Origin: Alopecurus myosuroides
Taxonomy: Eukaryota; Streptophyta; Magnoliopsida; Poales; Poaceae
Assembly: GCA_028641055.1 (NCBI GenBank)
Contig: CM054061.1
Span: forward strand, 58,698,825 to 58,762,824
DNA length: 64,000 nt
Direction: 5' to 3'
Every line of letters begins with the position of its first letter. The first letter of the stretch is position 1. This document shows, in pieces, positions 11,401 to 23,012 of the stretch. The position numbers and the translations under genes were made by a program. The notes beneath the pieces are model-generated. The model made no database searches and was not told the DNA's origin. It was given only the letters and a program-made list of their open reading frames with translations.

Positions 11401-14400
11401 CAGCTGGAAACTGGTCAAATTTGAACTACAGGTGCCTCGTAGTTTGCTCATGATTTTTGGAAAAAATCATTTTTAGGTACACAACTACCTATTTCATCAG
11501 AGATACACCAAGAGTTTCTCAATATTCAAGCCCTAGCTACGAACGGTCATGCCCGCCGTCTTGACTTTTTCACGAAACCGACTTAGAAAATTCCAGAAAA
11601 TTTAAAAAACCCCAAAATGATGCAAGACCTTCGCGTGGTGTCATTATATATGTCCTAGTATCCACCAAAAATAATAAACTTGGAATACGACAGTTGTGTT
11701 GAAAATATGTTCACATAAATGAGCTATCTCCTACGAACATTCTTGGGTTTCGGGCCAAATGACGGGTGTAATGGCCAAATCCATGGCATAGTTTGTTTAA
11801 ATGTGCCCATATTCCACACAAACATGCATATTGGAAGCACGGACAATGTTCCCGAAGAAAGTTTTCCTTTTCATTGAATAAAAAAAACCATTTTCCATTC
11901 TCCGAGTGTGAAAAATGGCTTTTTTTGTGAAGCATCAACCACAAATATGTTGCAAAACCTGGGAGCTGCATTTTTTGAATATACTAGACCATGTTATATG
12001 CACAAATAACCAATTATTTTCCTCTGAAAAGGTTTTCATCCACCTCTTTTGAAGAACACAAGTTTCTGCCGATTCAGCTGGAAACTGGTCAAATTTAAAC
12101 TACAGGTGCCTCGTAGTTTGCTCATGATTTTTGGAAAAAATCATTTTTAGGTACACAACTACCTATTTCATCAGAGATACACCAAGAGTTTCTCAATATT
12201 CAAGCCCTAGCTACGAACGGTCATGCCCGCCGTCTTGACTTTTTCACGAAACCGACTTAGAAAATTCCAGAAAATTTAAAAAACCACAAAATGATGCAAG
12301 ACCTTCGCGTGGTGTCATTATATATGTCCTAGTATCCACCAAAAATAATAAACTTGGAATACGACAGTTGTGTTGAAAATATGTTCACATAAATGAGCTA
12401 TCTCCTACGAACATTCTTGGGTTTCGGGCCAAATGACGGGTGTAATGGCCAAATCCATGGCATAGTTTGTTTAAATGTGCCCATATTCCACACAAACATG
12501 CATATTGGAAGCACGGACAATGTTCCCGAAGAAATTTTTCCTTTTCATTGAATAAAAAAACCATTTTCCATTCTCCGAGTGTGAAAATGGCTTTTTTTGT
12601 GAAGCATCAACCACAAATATGTTGCAAAACCTGGGAGCTGCATTTTTTGAATATACTAGACCATGTTATATGCACAAATAACCAATTATTTTCCTCTGAA
12701 AAGGTTTTCATCCACCTCTTTTGAAGAACACAAGTTTGTGCCGATTCAGCTGGAAACTGGTCAAATTTGAACTACAGGTGCCTCCTAGTTTGCTCATGAT
12801 TTTTGGAAAAAATCATTTTTAGGTACACAACTACCTATTTCATCAGAGATACACCAAGAGTTTCTCAATATTCAAGCCCTAGCTACGAACGGTCATGCCC
12901 GCCGTCTTGACTTTTTCACGAAACCGACTTAGAAAATTCCAGAAAATTTAAAAAACCCCAAAATGATGCAAGACCTTCGCGTGGTGTCATTATATATGTC
13001 CTAGTATCCACCAAAAATAATAAACTTGGAATACGACAGTTGTGTTGAAAATATGTTCACATAAATGAGCTATCTCCTACGAACATTCTTGGGTTTCGGG
13101 CCAAATGACGGGTGTAATGGCCAAATCCATGGCATAGTTTGTTTAAATGTGCCCATATTCCACACAAACATGCATATTGGAAGCACGGACAATGTTCCCG
13201 AAGAAAGTTTTCCTTTTCATTGAATAAAAAAACCATTTTCCATTCTCCGAGTGTGAAAAATGGCTTTTTTTGTGAAGCATCAACCACAAATATGTTGCAA
13301 AACCTGGGAGCTGCATTTTTGGAATATACTAGACCATGTTATATGCACAAATAACCAATTATTTTCCTCTGAAAAGGTTTTCATCCACCTCTTTTGAAGA
13401 ACACAAGTTTCTGCCGATTCAGCGGAAACTGGTCAAATTTGAACTACAGGTGCCTCCTAGTTGGCTCATGATTTTTGGAAAAAATCATTTTTAGGTACAC
13501 AACTACCTATTTCATCAGAGATACACCAAGAGTTTCTCAATATTCAAGCCCTAGCTACGAACGGTCATGCCCGCCGTCTTGACTTTTTCACGAAACCGAC
13601 TTAGAAAATTCCAGAAAATTTAAAAAACCCCAAAATGATGCAAGACCTTCGCGTGGTGTCATTATATATGTCCTAGTATCCACCAAAAATAATAAACTTG
13701 GAATACGACAGTTGTGTTGAAAATATGTTCACATAAATGAGCTATCTCCTACGAACATTCTTGGGTTTCGGGCCAAATGACGGGTGTAATGGCCAAATCC
13801 ATGGCATAGTTTGTTTAAATGTGCCCATATTCCACACAAACATGCATATTGGAAGCACGGACAATGTTCCCGAAGAAAGTTTTCCTTTTCATTGAATAAA
13901 AAAACCATTTTCCATTCTCCGAGTGTGAAAAATGGCTTTTTTTGTGAAGCATCAACCACAAATATGTTGCAAAACCTGGGAGCTGCATTTTTGGAATATA
14001 CTAGACCATGTTATATGCACAAATAACCAATTATTTTCCTCTGAAAAGGTTTTCATCCACCTCTTTTGAAGAAGACAAGTTTCTGCCGATTCAGCTGGAA
14101 ACTGGTCAAATTTGAACAACAGGTGCCTCCTAGTTTGCTCATGATTTTTGGAAAAAATCATTTTTAGGTACACAACTACCTATTTCATCAGAGATACACC
14201 AAGAGTTTCTCAATATTCAAGCCCTAGCTACGAACGGTCATGCCCGCCGTCTTGACTTTTTCACGAAACCGACTTAGAAAATTCCAGAAAATTTAAAAAA
14301 CCCCAAAATAATGCAAGACCTTCGCGTGGTGTCATTATATATGTCCTAGTATCCACCAAAAATAATAAACTTGGAATACGACAGTTGTGTTGAAAATATG

Positions 14401-17400
14401 TTCACATAAATGAGCTATCTCCTACGAACATTCTTGGGTTTCAGGCCAAATGACGGGTGTAATGGCCAAATCCATGGCATAGTTTGTTTAAATGTGCCCA
14501 TATTCCACACAAACATGCATATTGGAAGCACGGACAATGTTCCCGAAGAAAGTTTTCCTTTTCATTGAATAAAAAAACCATTTTCCATTCTCCGAGTGTG
14601 AAAAATGGCTTTTTTTGTGAAGCATCAACCACAAATATGTTGCAAAACCTGGGAGCTGCATTTTTTGAATATACTAGACCATGTTTTATGCACAAATAAC
14701 CAATTATTTTCCTCTGAAAAGGTTTTCATCCACCTCTTTTGAAGAACACAAGTTTGTGCCGATTCAGTTGGAAACTGGTCAAATTTGAACTACAGGTGCC
14801 TCCTAGTTGGCTCATGATTTTTGGAAAAAATCATTTTTAGGTACACAACTACCTATTTCATCAGAGATACACCAAGAGTTTCTCAATATTCAAGCCCTAG
14901 CTACGAACGGTCATGCCCGTCGTCTTGACTTTTTCACGAAACCAACTTAGAAAATTCCAGAAAATTTAAAAAACCCCAAAATGATGCAAGACCTTCGCGT
15001 GGTGTCATTATATATGTACTAGTATCCACCAAAAATAATAAACTTGGAATACGACAGTTGTGTTGAAAATATGTTCACATAAATGAGCTATCTCCTACGA
15101 ACATTCTTGGGTTTTGGGCCAAATGACGGGTGTAATGGCCAAATCCATGGGATAGTTTGTTTAAATGTGCCCATATTCCACACAAACATGCATATTGGAA
15201 GCACGAACAATGTTCCCGAAGAAAGGTTTCCTTTTCATTGAATAAAAAAACCATTTTCCATTCTCCGAGTGTGAAAAATGGCTTTTTTTGTGAAGCATCA
15301 ACCACAAATATGTTGCAAAACCTGGGAGCTGCATTTTTTGAATATACTAGACCATGTTATATGCACAAATAACCAATTATTTTCCTCTGAAAAGGTTTTC
15401 ATCCACCTCTTTTGAAGAACACAAGTTTGTGCCGATTCAGCTGGAAACTGGTCAAATTTGAACTACAGGTGCCTCCTAGTTGGCTCATGATTTTTGGAAA
15501 AAATCATTTTTAGGTACACAACTACCTATTTCATCAGAGATACACCAAGAGTTTCTCAATATTCAAGCCCTAGCTACGAACGTTCATGCCCGCCGTCTTG
15601 ACTTTTTCACGAAACCGACTTAGAAAATTCCAGAAAATTTAAAAAACCCCAAAATGATGCAAGACCTTCGCGTGGTGTCATTATATATGTCCTAGTATCC
15701 ACCAAAAATAATAAACTTGGAATACGACAGTTGTGTTGAAAATATGTTCACATAAATGAGCTATCTCCTACGAACATTCTTGGGTTTCGGGCCAAATGAC
15801 GGGTGTAATGGCCAAATCCATGGCATAGTTTGTTTAAATGTGCCCATATTCCACACAAACATGCATATTGGAAGCACGGACAATGTTCCCGAAGAAAGTT
15901 TTTCTTTTCATTGAATAAAAAAACCATTTTCCATTCTCCGAGTGTGAAAAATGGCTTTTTTTGTGAAGCATCAACCACAAATATGTTGCAAAACCTGGGA
16001 GCTGCATTTTTTGAATATACTAGACCATGTTATATGCACAAATAACCAATTATTTTCCTCTGAAAAGGTTTTCATCCACCTCTTTTGAAGAACACAAGTT
16101 TGTGCCGATTCAGCTGGAAACTGGTCAAATTTGAACTACAGGTGCCTCCTAGTTTGCTCATGATTTTTGGAAAAAATCATTTTTAGGTACACAACTACCC
16201 ATTTCATCAGAGATACATCAAGAGTTTCTCAATATTCAAGCCCTAGCTATGAACGGTCATGCCCGCCGTCTTGACTTTTTCACGAAACCGACTTAGAAAA
16301 TTCCAGAAAATTTAAAAAACCCCAAAATGATGCAAGACCTTCGCGTGGTGTCATTATATATGTCCTAGTATCCACCAAAAATAATAAACTTGGAATACGA
16401 CAGTTGTGTTGAAAATATGTTCACATAAATGAGCTATCTCCTACGAACATTCTTGGGTTTCGGGCCAAATGACGGGTGTAATGGCCAAATCCATGGCATA
16501 GTTTGTTTAAATGTGCCCATATTCCACACAAACATGCATATTGGAAGCACGGACAATGTTCCCGAAGAAAGTTTTCCTTTTCATTGAATAAAAAAAACCA
16601 TTTTCCATTCTCCGAGTGTGAAAAATGGCTTTTTTTGTGAAGCATCAACCACAAATATGTTGCAAAACCTGGGAGCTGCATTTTTTGAATATACTAGACC
16701 ATGTTATATGCACAAATAACCAATTATTTTCCTCTGAAAAGGTTTTCATCCACCTCTTTTGAAGAACACAAGTTTGTGCCGATTCAGTTGGAAACTGGTC
16801 AAATTTGAACTACAGGTGCCTCCTAGTTGGCTCATGATTTTTGGAAAAAATCATTTTTAGGTACACAACTACCTATTTCATCAGAGATACACCAAGAGTT
16901 TCTCAATATTCAAGCCCTAGCTACGAACGGTCATGCCCGCCGTCTTGACTTTTTCACGAAACCGACTTAGAAAATTCCAGAAAATTTAAAAAACCCCAAA
17001 ATGATGCAAGACCTTCGCGTGGTGTCATTATATATGTCCTAGTATCCACCAAAGATAATAAACTTGGAATACGACAGTTGTGTTGAAAATATGTTCACAT
17101 AAATGAGCTATCTCCTACGAACATTCTTGGGTTTCGGGCCAAATGACGGGTGTAATGGCCAAATCCATGGCATAGTTTGTTTAAATGTGCCCATATTCCA
17201 CACAAACATTCATATTGGAAGCACGGACAATGTTCCCGAAGAAAGTTTTCCTTTTCATTGAATAAAAAAACCATTTTCCATTCTCCGAGTGTGAAAAATG
17301 GCTTTTTTTGTGAAGCATCAACCACAAATATGTTGCAAAACCTGGGAGCTGCATTTTTGGAATATACTAGACCATGTTATATGCACAAATAACCAATTAT

Positions 17401-20243
17401 TTTCCTCTGAAAAGGTTTTCATCCACCTCTTTTGAAGAACACAAGTTTCTGCCGATTCAGCTGGAAACTGGTCAAATTTGAACAACAGGTGCCTCCTAGT
17501 TTGCTCATGATTTTTGGAAAAAATCATTTTTAGGTACAGAACTACCTATTTCATCAGAGATACACCAAGAGTTTCTCAATATTCAAGCCCTAGCTACGAA
17601 CGGTCATGCCCGCCGTCTTGACTTTTTCACGAAACCGACTTAGAAAATTCCACAAAATTTAAAAAACCCCAAAATAATGCAAGACCTTCGCGTGGTGTCA
17701 TTATATATGTCCTAGTATCCACCAAAAATAATAAACTTGGAATACGACAGTTGTGTTGAAAATATGTTCACATAAATGAGCTATCTCCTACGAACATTCT
17801 TGGGTTTCGGGCCAAATGACGGGTGTAATGGCCAAATCCATGGCATAGTTTGTTTAAATGTGCCCATATTCCACACAAACATGCATATTGGAACCACGGA
17901 CAATGTTCCCGAAGAAAGTTTTCCTTTTCATTGAATAAAAAAACCATTTTCCATTCTCCGAGTGTGAAAAATGGCTTTTTTTGTGAAGCATCAACCACAA
18001 ATATGTTGCAAAACCTGGGAGCTGCATTTTTTGAATATACTAGACCATGTTATATGCACAAATAACCAATTATTTTCCTCTGAAAAGGTTTTCATCCACC
18101 TCTTTTGAAGAACACAAGTTTCGGCCGATTCAGCTGGAAACTGGTCAAATTTGAACTACATGTGCCTCCTAGTTTGCTCATGATTTTTGGAAAAAATCAT
18201 TTTTAGGTACACAACTACCTATTTCATCAGAGATACACCAAGAGTTTCTCAATATTCAAGCCCTAGCTACGAACGGTCATGCCCGCCGTCTTGACTTTTT
18301 CACGAAACCGACTTAGAAAATTCCAGAAAATTTAAAAAACCCCAAAATGATGCAAGACCTTCGCGTGGTGTCATTATATATGTCCTAGTATCCACCAAAA
18401 ATAATAAACTTGGAATACGACAGTTGTGTTGAAAATATGTTCACATAAATGAGCTATCTCCTACGAACATTCTTGGGTTTCGGGCCAAATGACGGGTGTA
18501 ATGGCCAAATCCATGGCATAGTTTGTTTAAATGTGCCCATATTCCACACAAACATGCATATTGGAAGCACGGATAATGTTCCCGAAGAAAGTTTTCCTTT
18601 TCATTGAATAAAAAAACCATTTTCCATTCTCCGAGTGTGAAAAATGGCTTTTTTTGTGAAGCATCAACCACAAATATGTTGCAAAACCTGGGAGCTGCAT
18701 TTTTTGAATATACTAGACCATGTTATATGCACAAATAACCAATTATTTTCCTCTGAAAAGGTTTTCATCCACCTCTTTTGAAGAACACAAGTTTGTGCCG
18801 ATTCAGTTGGAAACTGGTCAAATTTGAACTACAGGTGCCTCCTAGTTTGCTCATGATTTTTGGAAAAAATCATTTTTAGGTACACAACTACCTATTTCAT
18901 CAGAGATACACCAAGAGTTTCTCAATATTCAAGCCCTAGCTACGAACGGTCATGCCCGCCGTCTTGACTTTTTCACGAAACCGACTTAGAAAATTCCAGA
19001 AAATTTAAAAAACCCCAAAATGATGCAAGACCTTCGCGTGGTGTCATTATATATGTCCTAGTATCCACCAAAAATAATAAATTTGGAATACGACAGTTGT
19101 GTTGAAAATATGTTCACATAAATGAGCTATCTCCTAAGAACATTCTTGGGTTTCGGGCCAAATGACGGGTGTAATGGCCAAATCCATGGCATAGTTTGTT
19201 TAAATGTGCCCATATTCCACACAAACATGCATATTGGAAGAACGGACAATGTTCCCGAAGAAAGTTTTTCTTTTCATTGAATAAAAAAACCATTTTCCAT
19301 TCTCCGAGTGTGAAAAATGGCTTTTTTTGTGAAGCATCAACCACAAATATGTTGCAAAACCTGGGAGCTGCATTTTTTGAATATACTAGACCATGTTATA
19401 TGCACAAATAACCAATTATTTTCCTCTGAAAAGGTTTTCATCCACCTCTTTTGAAGAACACAAGTTTTTGCCGATTCAGCTGGAAACTGGTAAAATTTGA
19501 ACTCCAGGTGCCTCCTAGTTTGCTCATGATTTTTGGAAAAAATCATTTTTAGGTACACAACTACCCATTTCATCAGAGATACATCAAGAGTTTCTCAATA
19601 TTCAAGCCCTAGCTATGAACGGTCATGCCCGCCGTCTTGACTTTTTCACGAAACCGACTTAGAAAATTCCAGAAAATTTAAAAAACCCCAAAATGATGCA
19701 AGACCTTCGCGTGGTGTCATTATATATGTCCTAGTATCCACCAAAAATAATAAACTTGGAATACGACAGTTGTGTTGAAAATATGTTCACATAAATGAGC
19801 TATCTTCTACGAACATTCTTGGGTTTCGGGCCAAATGACGGGTGTAATGGCCAAATCCATGGCATAGTTTGTTTAAATGTGCCCATATTCCACACAAACA
19901 TGCATATTGGAAGCACGGACAATGTTCCCGAAGAAAGTTTTTCTTTTCATTGAATAAAAAAACCATTTTCCATTCTCCGAGTGTGAAAAATGGCTTTTTT
20001 TGTGAAGCATCAACCACAAATATGTTGCAAAACCTGGGAGCTGCATTTTTTGAATATACTAGACCATGTTATAAGCACAAATAACCAATTATTTTCCTCT
20101 GAAAAGGTTTTCATCCACCTCTTTTGAAGAACACAAGTTTCTGCCGATTCAGCTGGAAACTGGTCAAATTTGAACTACATGTGCCTCCTAGTTTGCTCAT
20201 GATTTTTGGAAAATATCATTTTTAGGTACACAACTACCTATTT
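8405..20243. repeat. tandem array of ~673-bp units, 18 copies, higher-order structure
   Basis: A landmark (ttgtttaaat.tgcccatatt) recurs at 8476, 9124, 9797, 10472, 11120, 11793, 12467, 13139, 13811, 14484, 15157, 15830, 16503, 17177, 17850, 18523, 19196 and 19869. Spacings are 648, 673, 675, 648, 673, 674, 672, 672, 673 and so on. Copies look well over 95 percent identical. Units 1-3 match units 4-6 (period about 1996 bp). Units 9-13 match units 14-18 (period 3366 bp) by shared diagnostic variants. The last copy is cut at about 20243. Each normal unit has a hairpin atgatttttggaaaaaatca; units 1 and 4 lack a ~25-bp segment with it. Repeated short frames of 71-86 codons on both strands are by-products, not genes. 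Confidence 0.97.
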
Positions 20244-20535
20244 CTCATGATTTTTAGGTCTACCTAGATTTTGGTTGGATTCAGACGCCCCACAATCCTA
20301 TCAGACGAAACTGTTAACCCATTATTGTTAGTTGCGTTATTTCTTATGATTTTTTTGTAATTATTTAGCTTTAACAATATGCATGATAATTTAGATATAT
20401 TTCTCCTCTTCGAAACGAGCTAAAGAACGTCAAAATCCGAGTTGGAATGCAAAAGTTATGATCAAAACGGTGATTAGGTCGAAAAAAAAAATTGAGCTTG
20501 GCTAGCTCAATTTTTTTTTTCGCAATTCAAAATTC
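20244..20535. other. unique right interior of the CACTA element
   Basis: Starts with a second tcatgatttttagg word, a partial echo of the repeat unit. It continues as AT-rich DNA without coding potential, including an inverted pair of A/T runs around 20480-20520 (gagcttggctagctcaattttt). Confidence 0.6.
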
Positions 20536-20729
20536 CCTCTTACGGTCGATGCCGACGGCAGCCGTCGGCGTAGCTAAAAAAAAAAACAAAAACAAAAGGC
20601 CGACGGCATAGCAAATTTTTTTTTCTTCGCAATTTGGAATTTCCTCACTGAGTCTATATGCCGACGGCCCCGACAAATTGCCGTCGGCATAGGATTTGGC
20701 CGTCGGCATATCGGCCGATTCCTGTAGTG
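20536..20729. repeat. right CACTA terminus and subterminal repeats
   Basis: Several TGCCGACGGC/GCCGTCGGCA words (around 20550, 20600, 20660, 20683 and 20700) precede the terminal ...ccgattcctgtagtg. This mirrors the left end and confirms the element boundary. Confidence 0.9.
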
Positions 20730-20732
20730 GGT

Positions 20733-20985
20733 TGCTTGTACTGCTTTGGCACCTCTTCCTAGAGGTGACAAAAAGGATGCGTTGCTTCGTGGAGCTCTCT
20801 TCCCCAGAAAGATTTGTGACTTCCTCGATTTGGAGTATGATGACTCTAGACGAGGCAAAACGATTGGATGTCTTTTAAAGGAGAGAGTAATCAGAAACAT
20901 AAGTAAGAAGGTGAGATCCTGTAAGAAGAAATTATTCAAGAGCAAAACCAAGAGTGGCGGTGCAAGGAAGGCGTCAGTTACTTGA
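20733..20985 (+). pseudogene. unrecognised retroposon ORF, 3' part
   Basis: Reading continues in the register set by 7397-7671: after one GGT is removed, DDKVV runs into ACTALAPLPRGDKKDALLRG. The C-terminus is basic (KKVRSCKKKLFKSKTKSGGARKASVT) and ends at TGA 20983-20985. A conserved-looking block is LFPRKICDFLDLEYDDSRRGKTIGCLLKERVIRNISKKVRSCKKK. No enzymatic motif is seen and the family is unknown to me. The basic tail would suit a nucleic-acid-binding protein (inference). Confidence 0.5.
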
Positions 20986-21080
20986 TGGATGGATGTTTCC
21001 CATCTCTTCGAGTTGTCGTCTCCAAGATCCTTGTTGTTGTGCTTTCTTTGCGATGTGGTGATCATTGTGCGAGAGTTTAC

Positions 21081-21300
21081 GATTGTAGTGGGCTGAGAGA
21101 GTTGGCTGATTTGCCTTCGCGATCGGAGAGTTTTATCCTCGGAGTTTCATGTAATAGGTGATTGTAGTGGGCTGAGAGAGTTGGCTGATTTGCCTTCGCG
21201 ATCGGAGAGTTTTATCCTCGAAGTTTCATGTAATAGGTTTATGGTTGTAGTGGGCTGAGAGTGTTGGCTGATTTTCCTTCGCGATCGGATAGTTTCATGC
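21081..21300 (+). repeat. three tandem 79-83-bp repeats in retroposon 3' region
   Basis: Units start at about 21081, 21160 and 21243, each opening with g.ttgtagtgggctgaga and containing gttggctgatttgccttcgc. Units 1 and 2 are almost identical; unit 3 is diverged and shortened. They lie between the ORF stop and the A-tail, that is in the 3' untranslated region. Confidence 0.85.
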
Positions 21301-21474
21301 GTACGAGGTAACTACGGTTTTAGCTCGGTTTTTCTGTAATTAACGGGGCAATTCTCTTCTTCTTAATTTCTTAATTAATAGATTGGTGTAAAACTTTTGT
21401 CCCCCCATAAAAAACTCTTTATGTGTATGCAAGATAAAATATATATCCTGTCATGATGTTTCAAAGAATGTCCA

Positions 21475-21910
21475 GAATTTTTCAAGGGGCTGCCATCGAT
21501 AACGAATTCCCGTTTTTGTTGCTGGATTCGATGTTCCATGAGCAGATCATTCTTGCACGAGACATGCCAGCTCGCTCGGTTCGTATCGTACACAAAGTCA
21601 CAAACCATGGCACCGTGCCATTACGTGTAAGCATAATATCAACTTTGATAGTAAAGTGCTCTAGAAAGCTTGATATTTAAGCGTAATAAAAAGAGATGAA
21701 ATTGTTGAGATGGCTGACGAACACAAAGATATACAACATGTATCGTCAGACATACAACATCCGTACAGACTCTGGACACGTAAATATACAGTAGACCAAA
21801 AGCAAAGCTGCAACCAAATGTGTGTGTGGAAATAATGTAAGTGGAAGACAAAAAGATGTATCAAGAGATTGAAGCGAAAGCAAATACTGTATGCTGGGAG
21901 GCGTGTGCAT
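21475..21910. repeat. duplicated 3' flank of LEA gene, copy 2
   Basis: Paralogous to 2510-3077 (shared ttttcaaggggctgc, gatgttccatgagcaga, gacgaacacaaagatata and others), without the Stowaway insertion. It includes the probable 3' untranslated region of LEA copy 2. Confidence 0.8.
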
Positions 21911-22626
21911 CTAGTGATCGCCCGCGATCTTCTCGGTGACGCTGGTAGTGTCTTTCGTGGCGGCGCTGCCGTTGTTGTCTCCTCCGCCCATTCCCAGCGT
22001 GTTCACCACCGCGTCCTTGGCGCCCACCACCGCGCCCTTCACCGTCTCGCCTGCCTGCTGGAGGACGCTGCCGGTCTTGTCCTTGCCGGCGACGGCGGAG
22101 TCCTTGGCGTACTGCGCCGCGTCGTAGGTTCTGTCCTGCGCGTACTGCGCGGTCTCGGCGGCCTTCTGCTTCGCCAACTCAGTCTTCTGGCCGAGGAAGC
22201 TGCCGGTCTGGTCCTTGCTCTCGACGGCCTTGTCCTTTGCGGCCTGCTCCGTCCCGGTCGCCTTGTCCTTCGCCGCCTGCGCCGTCTCGGCGGCGCGGTC
22301 CTTGGCGGCCTGTGCCGTCTGGAAAGTTGTGTCCTTGGCCTCGGCGGCCTTCTGCTTGGCTGCCTCCGTTGCGCCCTGGCCCTGGCCATTAGCTTGCCCC
22401 GCCAGGCCCGCCGCCTGGTCCTTGGCCTCGTACGCATTGTCCTTGGCCGCGCCCATCACCTGCCCCGCCTTCGCCTGCAAACATACCACCACGATCACGA
22501 CAGTTCAGAGACGGCGCGTGCAGGCAGCATCTCAATGTAGCTCCAAACAATCGATGGAGATCATACCTGGGTTTGGCCCTTGGCCTCACCGACGCGGTAG
22601 CTCGCCTGGTCCTGGTTGGATGCCAT
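21911..22626 (-). CDS. group 3 LEA protein (HVA1-like), copy 2
   Basis: Two exons on the minus strand: 22626-22567 (MASNQDQASYRVGEAKGQTQ) and 22474-21911 (TAG at 21911-21913). A 92-bp intron with GT (gtatga) and AG (ttgcag) ends separates them. The product is about 207 residues, close to barley HVA1. It is hydrophilic, lacks a signal peptide, and consists largely of 11-residue repeats of the TAQAAKDKAxE / AAKQKAAEAKD type that form amphipathic helices on drying (LEA_4 family). It ends in the family tail NTLGMGGGDN...EKIAGDH. Group 3 LEA proteins protect membranes and proteins in the cytosol during desiccation, cold or salt stress. The promoter has ABA-type elements. A LINE inserted 386 bp upstream separates it from its original distal flank. 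Family assignment is firm; the exact orthologue is not. Confidence 0.95.
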
Positions 22627-22773
22627 CTCGATATATCTCACGAACTCAACTGGCTCAAAAGCTTCGCTCGAAGAAGCAAAGATCACTTGCGAACACGAAC
22701 TGGAATGGGAAAGAAGGTCACTGGCTCAACTCGGCTCTGATCGATCTGCCGGACAGGAACCGGATGGAGGACG

Positions 22774-22872
22774 CTTATATAGGCTGCGGCTGCCACTACG
22801 GGACATGCCGCCCTGTGGGACACGTCGCACGGCATAGCACCTACAGGAGGGACACGTAGAAAGGACACGCGT
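22774..22872 (-). promoter_or_regulatory. LEA copy 2 promoter: TATA box, ABREs, CE3-like element
   Basis: Read on the minus strand, TATATAAG lies at 22781-22774, about 150 bp upstream of the ATG. ACGTG cores within ACGTGTCC lie at 22825-22821 and 22857-22853, and ACGCGTGTCC lies near 22872-22863. ACGTGTC is the abscisic-acid response element. ACGCGTGTCC matches the coupling element CE3 described for the barley HVA1 promoter. The arrangement is repeated at LEA copy 3. ABA and drought induction is inferred. Confidence 0.75.
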
Positions 22873-22992
22873 AGTGGCGCGTCCGTACCTTCGGGAAGCT
22901 TGGCCATATCACGACAGCTGATTCGATCCAACACATGCGGAAGATGATTAAAAAATCGAGATCGAAGACGAAAAATACAAGTGGTACTAACC

Positions 22993-23012
22993 AAGTGTAA
23001 AGACAGGTTGAG
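22993..23012. repeat. 20-bp target duplication of the LINE, left copy
   Basis: aagtgtaaagacaggttgag here is repeated exactly at 34890-34909. LEA copy 3 has the uninterrupted version of the site (42286-42303, gtgtaaagacaggtttaaga), so this marks a genuine insertion. Confidence 0.9.

Larger units (their letters stand above)
7672..20729. mobile_element. 13-kb non-autonomous CACTA transposon filled with a tandem array
   Basis: The left end is CACTACAGGAAACG (from 7672) and the right end is the inverse of CACTACAGGAATCG (to 20729). The 3-bp duplication is GGT on both sides (7669-7671 and 20730-20732). Both subterminal regions carry many copies of TGCCGACGGC in both orientations. No TnpA or TnpD reading frame exists. 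The interior is ~570 bp of AT-rich unique DNA, an 18-copy array of a ~673-bp unit (8405-20243) and ~290 bp of unique DNA. The element would have to be mobilised in trans. Perfect duplications and ends suggest a fairly recent insertion. It splits the retroposon reading frame without changing its register. Confidence 0.95.
7331..21413 (+). mobile_element. small retroposon split by a CACTA insertion
   Basis: After removing the CACTA (7672-20729 plus one GGT), about 1 kb remains. It ends in a short A-tract (21409-21414) and is flanked by actctt(t)atgtgtatgc. The left copy is split as 5241-5247 plus 7322-7330 by the Harbinger element; the right copy is 21414-21430 and has one extra T. A 16-17-bp duplication plus a 3' A-tail indicates target-primed insertion. 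It may be a non-autonomous or internally deleted LINE, or a processed gene copy; no endonuclease or reverse transcriptase is present. It contains one reading frame (7397-7671 joined to 20733-20985) and three 79-83-bp repeats in the 3' part. Confidence 0.75.

Noticed and set aside
8476..20084. A family of ~30 repeated short ORFs (71-86 codons, both strands) that look like a conserved gene family
   Set aside because: They recur only because the 673-bp unit is tandemly repeated. Both strands are open over the same place, start codons are often TTG, and changes among copies show no codon-position bias by eye.
8405..20243. CRISPR-like array
   Set aside because: Units are 673 bp, contiguous, with no short repeat/unique spacer pattern, and the genome is eukaryotic.
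21869..22540. 223-codon plus-strand ORF opposite LEA copy 2 (and a similar one opposite copy 3)
   Set aside because: Mirror image of the LEA 11-mer repeats. The minus strand has the intron, start, promoter and known family tail.
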